Shown one piece after another: positions 6,418 through 9,778 of a stretch of DNA of 9,778 nucleotides; within the stretch, counting starts at the first letter, position 1, and the number at the start of each line of letters is the position of its first letter. The notes below the pieces were generated by a model that saw nothing but the letters and a program-made list of their open reading frames with translations, was not told the DNA's origin and made no database searches. Position numbers and translations under genes: made by a program. Source of the DNA: an uncultured Eubacteriales bacterium (GTDB lineage: Bacteria; Bacillota; Clostridia; Oscillospirales; Oscillospiraceae); contig URPI01000080.1 in NCBI GenBank assembly GCA_900549705.1, positions 1 to 9,778 on the forward strand, written 5' to 3'.

Positions 6418-6456
6418 ACCCAGGCGATGAGCGCTTATTTTCAGCACCGCCTGGGT
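6418..6456. terminator. Bidirectional intrinsic terminator between island and ABC operon
   Basis: ACCCAGGCG (6418-6426) pairs with CGCCTGGGT (6448-6456) around a 21-base loop. On the minus strand, where it lies 11 bases after the permease stop codon, it is followed by TGTGCTTTTTG. On the plus strand it is followed by CGTTTTCTATTTTATTTT. It most likely ends the ABC operon and insulates the island promoter. Confidence 0.7.
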
Positions 6457-6467
6457 CGTTTTCTATT

Positions 6468-7766
6468 TTATTTTCGTTCGCTTCCGCTGACAATGCGATA
6501 GTAGGCATGGGCAGTGAACCGATAAATCACCACATAGAACACGCAGAATATCAGAAATGCGCCGATGTTGGTGCATATCGCCAGCCGCTTATTGGTCAGG
6601 CTGAACATGGTCAGCAGCTGCCATACCAGGGGGAACGCAAAGGCCAGATGGATGCCCGCCATCAAAAGCGGAATGAAGAACACCGTGAGAATCTGGGAAT
6701 TGATGCTCTTTTTGATGTCCCGCTGGGTCATGCCCACCTTGCGCATAATGGCAAAGCGGGACTGATCCTCGTACCCCTCGCTGACCTGCTTATAATAGAT
6801 AATCAGCGCCGCAGCAGCAATGAACATTGCGCTGAGTATCATGCCGATGAAAAACAGGCCGCCGAAGGTAATGTAGAAATCCTGCCGCTCCACAATGGGG
6901 CACTCCACACGGCAGTGAATCTTCTGTTCCGAAGCCAGCGCCTTCACGGCTGCCTCCAGCGCCCGATGGGCTTCCAGCGTTTCCTCCTCCGGCAGTCCGA
7001 AATCGTAGCCGCAGAAGAATATCATATTGCACTCCTCCGGCACAGAAGCCTGCTGCAAGTCGGAAACCACCAGCACCAGGCTGGGTACTAAGGTCATATC
7101 CTCCATTTCCAGCCCGCAGGGCAGCTGCCCCACTACATCCAGTTCCAGCGCTCCCACCTGAATGTGGCTATCATTCCAGCTGCCGTTATATACCTGCACC
7201 ATGGCCTGCCCCGGCTGCAACGCAATGTCCGTGCCATACATCCGGTTATAATCCGCCTGGGACAGCAGATACAGGCTGTACACCTGATTGTAATTCATCA
7301 CCGCATTGACTTCCGTGTAGTCTGTCACCAGCCGGTCTTCCAGGAGCGCACCGGAAACAGACACATAACGGAAAATTTTTTCTGCGGTGGGCGTTACCTT
7401 CTGCGCTTCCAGTGTCCGCTCCATGGTGCGCTGTATTTTCTCCACATTCCGGTCATCCAGTTCGTCCAGCCGACCAAAATACAGCTTCACGGTACTGTCA
7501 TAGGGATAGCGGACAGCAATGGCATCCTCTGCACCGATGTACAAACTGCCGGTGGAGGAAATCATCACCAGTACCATGGTGGCAAGAATGCAGATGGAAG
7601 CCAGTCCAGCGCCGTTGCGCTTCATGCGGTAGGCCATGGAGGAGACGGAGATGAAATGCTGCTTTTTATAATAATAGCCCTTCCACTTTTGCAGCAGACG
7701 GCACAGCACCACGCTGCCGGAAATCATCACAAGATAGGTTCCGGCAATGACCATCAGCACCGCCAC
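6468..7766 (-). pseudogene. BceB-type ABC permease, C-terminal part (frameshifted from N-terminal part)
   Basis: This 432-codon frame carries the second half of a FtsX/MacB-superfamily permease of the BceB kind, which in peptide-antibiotic exporters spans the membrane ten times. Helix 6 (VAVLMVIAGTYLVMISGSVV) and helix 7 (GLASICILATMVLVMISS) are followed by a large outside domain, about residues 76-297. Helices 8 (FGGLFFIGMILSAMFIAAAA), 9 (ILTVFFIPLLMAGIHLAFAF) and 10 (NIGAFLIFCVFYVVIYRF) follow. This layout is diagnostic for BceB-like proteins. The frame opens at GTG 7766 but has no ribosome binding site there and begins mid-helix, so it is a continuation, not an independent gene. Joining it to the upstream frame near 7782-7787 restores about 664 residues, the usual family size. 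A terminator follows 11 bases after the stop. Confidence 0.88.
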
Positions 7767-8461
7767 AAAGAACCAGGTGAAGGCGCCAGAGCATTGGAAA
7801 TGGTCACCGCCATATAGTAGGCACCACCCAGCAGCCCCAGCCCCAGGAAGCCCAGCAGATAGTTTGCCCTGGGTGGCTTCTCCCCTGCCGACTCGCTGCG
7901 CAGCAGCTCCAGCGGGCGGGTGTGGCGCACCTGAATGAGGGAGCGTATCATAATCAGGGCGAAGATAACTGCAAAAATAACCAGGGTAAATTTCAGGCTC
8001 TCCGGCTCCACCATGAAGGAATCGTCCACCTGTCCCTGCACCATGTTCACAAGCCCCAGCTCCGCCAGTTTATACAGCAGCGTGCCCAGCGCCAGCCCCA
8101 CTGCCAGGCCAATGACCGCCACAATCAGATTTTCCCAAAAGGCCACCCGGCACAGGGCGTTTTTGTCCATGCCCAGCACATTGTACAGGCCGAACTCCCG
8201 ATAGCGGCGGCGAATGAGGAAGGAATTGGTATACAGCAGGAAGATGGCGGCGAACACCGCAATCACTATTTTTCCCAGTGATAGAATCGCTTCCAGATTG
8301 CTGCCGCCCTTCATGGCGTGCAGCGCCGGTGCATAGCTGAGAGCCTGCATGATGTAGCTCATCATCACCATGCCAATGATGGTCAGACAATAGGGCAGGT
8401 ACAGCTTCCGGTTCTTTTGGATGCCGGACCAGGCCAAGCGGATGGAAAGCAGTCCTTTCAT
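7754..8461 (-). pseudogene. BceB-type ABC permease, N-terminal part (ends in frameshift)
   Basis: The 235-residue frame begins MKGLLSIRLAWSGIQKNRKL, typical of BceB-like permeases, and holds five hydrophobic segments (about 20-42, 62-82, 108-130, 156-176, 202-222). RRRYREFGLYNVLGM after helix 2 is the conserved coupling region contacting the ATPase. After SNAL (residue 225) it switches into non-family sequence (APSPGSLWRC) and stops. The expected continuation (AFTWFFVAVLMV) is in the next frame, and one missing base within GGCGCC at 7782-7787 explains this. ATG 8461 overlaps the ATPase stop codon (ATGA), with GGAGGGGAGG just upstream, so the two are translationally coupled. Whether the deletion is a real mutation or an assembly error cannot be told here. 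Confidence 0.9.
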
Positions 8462-9222
8462 GCTTCCTCCCCTCCTGTCTGGAGCATGGTCAGGGTATCG
8501 GCAATCTTCTGGTACATCTGCTCGTTGGAGCATTCACCCCGGTAAAGCTGGTGGAAGACCTGTCCGTCCTTGATGAACAGCACCCGGTCGGCACAGCTGG
8601 CAGCCTTGACCGAATGGGTGACCATGAGAACGGTCTGCCCTCCCTTGTGAATCTGGCTGAACAGCCGCAGCAGCTCATCCGTGGCCTTGGAGTCCAGCGC
8701 ACCGGTCGGCTCATCTGCCAGAATGATTTTGGGCTTCATCATCAGCGCCCGTGCCACGGCGGCACGCTGCTTCTGACCGCCGGACACCTCATAGGGGTAT
8801 TTCTTGAGCAGATCCTCAATGCCCAGCTGCCGGGCAATGGGGGTAAGTACCTCCTTCATCTGGGGATAGGGCACTCCTGCCAGCACCATGGGCAAATAGA
8901 TGTTGTCCTCCAAATTGAAGGTGTCCAGCAGGTTAAAATCCTGGAACACAAAGCCCAGATTGTCCCGCCGGAAGGCTGCCACGTCCTTTTCCTTGATGGC
9001 GCTCAGGTTCTTCCCTTCCAGCAGCACCGTGCCGGAGGTAGGCTTATCCAGGGCTGCCAGGATATTCAGCAGTGTGGTCTTGCCGGAGCCGGACTCGCCC
9101 ATGATGGCGGTATACTCTCCCTGCTCCACGGAAAAATTCACATCCCGCAGCGCCTCCACACGGTTGCCGCCGAAGCGGGTGGTGTAGACTTTCTTCAGGT
9201 GTTCCACTGTCAGCAGGCTCAT
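8458..9222 (-). CDS. ABC transporter ATP-binding protein, BceA/MacB/LolD type
   Basis: This is the nucleotide-binding subunit that powers the adjacent permease at the inner face of the membrane. It has 254 residues, the normal size for the family. Walker A is GESGSGKTT (42-50), the Q-loop glutamine is Q94 (FQDFN), the signature is VSGGQ (146-150), Walker B is IILADE (166-171) with catalytic E171, the D-loop is GALD, and the switch histidine is H203 (VTHS). The set is complete, so the protein should be active. The family exports or senses peptide antibiotics or moves envelope substrates; the substrate cannot be read from the sequence. ATG 9222 follows GGGGAGGAG (9228-9236); the frame is open to 9348, but the extra 42 codons (RRFRRRGRGG etc.) are leader sequence in the wrong frame of the small ORF. 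Its stop overlaps the permease start by 4 bases. Confidence 0.95.
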   Translation of the reverse strand: MSLLTVEHLKKVYTTRFGGNRVEALRDVNFSVEQGEYTAIMGESGSGKTTLLNILAALDKPTSGTVLLEGKNLSAIKEKDVAAFRRDNLGFVFQDFNLLDTFNLEDNIYLPMVLAGVPYPQMKEVLTPIARQLGIEDLLKKYPYEVSGGQKQRAAVARALMMKPKIILADEPTGALDSKATDELLRLFSQIHKGGQTVLMVTHSVKAASCADRVLFIKDGQVFHQLYRGECSNEQMYQKIADTLTMLQTGGEEA

Positions 9223-9308
9223 TACTGCTCCTCCCCTTCCTCTGCGCCGAAAACGGCGGTCACTGCCAGATAGGCAATCAGGCATATGGTTCGATTCATT
9301 GTTTTCAT
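9222..9308 (-). CDS. Putative 28-residue membrane mini-protein preceding the ATPase
   Basis: A short frame starts at ATG 9308 (a second in-frame ATG is at 9299), with AAAGGAAG at 9318-9325, 9 bases upstream. It encodes 28 residues: a basic start (MKTMNR), a hydrophobic stretch (TICLIAYLAVTAVFGA) long enough for one short membrane helix, and an acidic tail (EEGEEQ). Its TAA stop shares one base with the ATPase ATG (TAATG), the hallmark of translational coupling. The codons for the acidic tail contain the ATPase ribosome binding site, so part of the tail may be dictated by that signal. It may be a real small subunit or modulator, or a leader ORF that sets ATPase translation. I recognise no homologue. 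Confidence 0.5.
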   Translation of the reverse strand: MKTMNRTICLIAYLAVTAVFGAEEGEEQ

Positions 9309-9338
9309 TGTTGCTCGCTTCCTTTCGTTTGTGGCAAC

Positions 9339-9347
9339 ATGATACCA
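9339..9347 (-). promoter_or_regulatory. Possible extended -10 promoter of the ABC operon
   Basis: On the minus strand TGG precedes TATCAT (9339-9344), an extended -10 arrangement, with a start expected near 9332, about 24 bases before the mini-protein ATG. The -35 position (9362-9367) reads GGCGGC, a poor match, so an activator may be needed. BceAB-type operons are usually driven by a response regulator, but none is seen in this window. Confidence 0.35.
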
Positions 9348-9418
9348 TAAGCTGCCCGGTTGCCGCCCTCGATTTTTCTTACATCCCCGGCTTCAAAGCG
9401 AACAGTTCTGTCACATTT

Positions 9419-9433
9419 GGCGCTCGCAGCGCC
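9419..9433. repeat. Short GC-rich palindrome
   Basis: GGCGCT (9419-9424) and AGCGCC (9428-9433) are perfect arms around CGC. It sits at the left boundary of the duplicated unit, and its right arm is part of the first copy. No T-run follows on either strand. Confidence 0.5.
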
Positions 9434-9607
9434 GGACAATGACGCACGGGGGGTGGTACGAATACGGCAGTTCCCTAACCCGCCCGGTAACGAGGCTGCA
9501 CGCCAAACCGCAAACATCACAGTAGCGCCTTTCCAGTGACGCTACGGACATGGTACGGATACGCCAGTTCCCTAACCCGCCCGGTGACGATACTGCACGC
9601 CAAACCG
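9428..9607. repeat. Two near-identical direct repeats with a 97-base period
   Basis: Copy 1 (9437-9510) and copy 2 (9534-9607) are 74 bases each. Over the 57-base core (9454-9510 against 9551-9607) they differ at five positions, and both contain AGTTCCCTAACCCGCCCGGT and end in GCACGCCAAACCG. Similarity extends left to AGCGCC (9428 and 9524) with one indel, giving a unit of about 83 bases and a unique spacer of about 13 bases. No coding frame of note crosses both copies. It looks like a duplicated intergenic element. Confidence 0.8.
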
Positions 9608-9778
9608 GGGGATTTTATGGGCGGTTGGTTAATTTACAATGCCCACTGTAGGGGTCGACTAGCAGTCGACCCGAAGCCCACGGAAGTGAGCCGTCTGTTG
9701 AATGGTAAAAGCGTAAGTCTTCCACCCCTTGGCTTCCCCCGAGGGGAAGCTGGCAGACTTGACGGCTCTTCGGAACCG
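9608..9778. repeat. Composite palindromic intergenic element, continuing past the window edge
   Basis: This non-coding tail holds three perfect palindromes. GGGTCGACT/AGTCGACCC lies at 9652-9660 and 9664-9672 with an AGC loop. GCTTCCCC/GGGGAAGC lies at 9732-9739 and 9743-9750 with a CGA loop. Around the second one are nested arms AAGTCT/AGACTT (9715-9720, 9755-9760) and GAGCCGTC/GACGGCTC (9688-9695, 9761-9768). The CTTGGCTTCCCC and TGTAGGGG contexts resemble REP-like palindromic elements I recall from clostridial genomes; that family link is from memory. Confidence 0.6.

Noticed and set aside
7775..7795. Programmed frameshift joining the two permease frames
   Set aside because: There is no slippery heptamer or clear stimulatory hairpin at the junction, and related permeases are single-frame genes. 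A simple one-base deletion or sequencing error fits better.
6507..7817. Several long plus-strand frames opposite the permease
   Set aside because: They are antisense to a permease with clear transmembrane and family features and have no family features of their own.
8551..9273. 240-codon plus-strand frame opposite the ATPase
   Set aside because: It is antisense to an ATPase with all ABC motifs intact, so it is a codon-bias shadow.
9396..9412. LexA-like box (GAACAGTTC)
   Set aside because: The half-sites are separated by one base rather than the four expected in the Gram-positive LexA consensus.
9428..9607. CRISPR array
   Set aside because: Only two units of about 74-83 bases with a ~13-base spacer; CRISPR repeats are shorter, spacers longer and of regular length, and no cas gene is present.

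Overview
The window looks like chromosomal DNA from a Gram-positive gut-type clostridium, most likely in or near the Oscillospiraceae/Ruminococcaceae. The basis is the Firmicutes-like RpoB, sigma-A promoters with 17-base spacers, strong purine-rich ribosome binding sites, a BceAB-type ABC exporter and clostridial-style intergenic palindromes. Genus cannot be fixed from the sequence. Every gene I accept is on the minus strand, so the operons read from right to left.

Layout. (1) 1-2956: the first 985 codons of rpoB, running off the left edge. (2) 2957-3412: a dense non-coding region with a near-consensus minus-strand promoter for rpoB, an equally good plus-strand promoter facing it, a plus-strand structured-RNA candidate ending in an intrinsic terminator, and a second plus-strand terminator hairpin. 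(3) 3413-6232: a more AT-rich island with four genes in the order regulator > secreted protein B > secreted protein C > secreted protein D. The regulator is a Cro/CI-type HTH protein with a C-terminal membrane anchor. The other three are small exported proteins with no catalytic motif; D ends in an Ig-like fold I associate with the Big_14-type bacterial family. A consensus promoter and an inverted repeat precede the regulator. (4) 6418-6456: a bidirectional terminator. (5) 6468-9308: an ABC operon coding for a 28-residue membrane mini-protein, a MacB/BceA-type ATPase and a BceB-type ten-helix permease. The permease is split by a one-base deletion near 7782-7787. (6) 9309-9778: a promoter region followed by a repeat-rich non-coding stretch, with a duplicated ~75-83 bp unit and several palindromes.

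How it may work. The ABC pair resembles peptide-antibiotic sensing/detoxification exporters, but no two-component system is visible and the permease is broken or mis-sequenced. The island may be a self-regulated envelope module: a membrane-tethered repressor-like protein followed by exported proteins that could act outside the cell. That is inference. The most notable regulatory structure is the pair of face-to-face promoters in front of rpoB, where a plus-strand RNA would overlap the start of the rpoB message. It is also notable that rpoB here is not preceded by rplJ-rplL.
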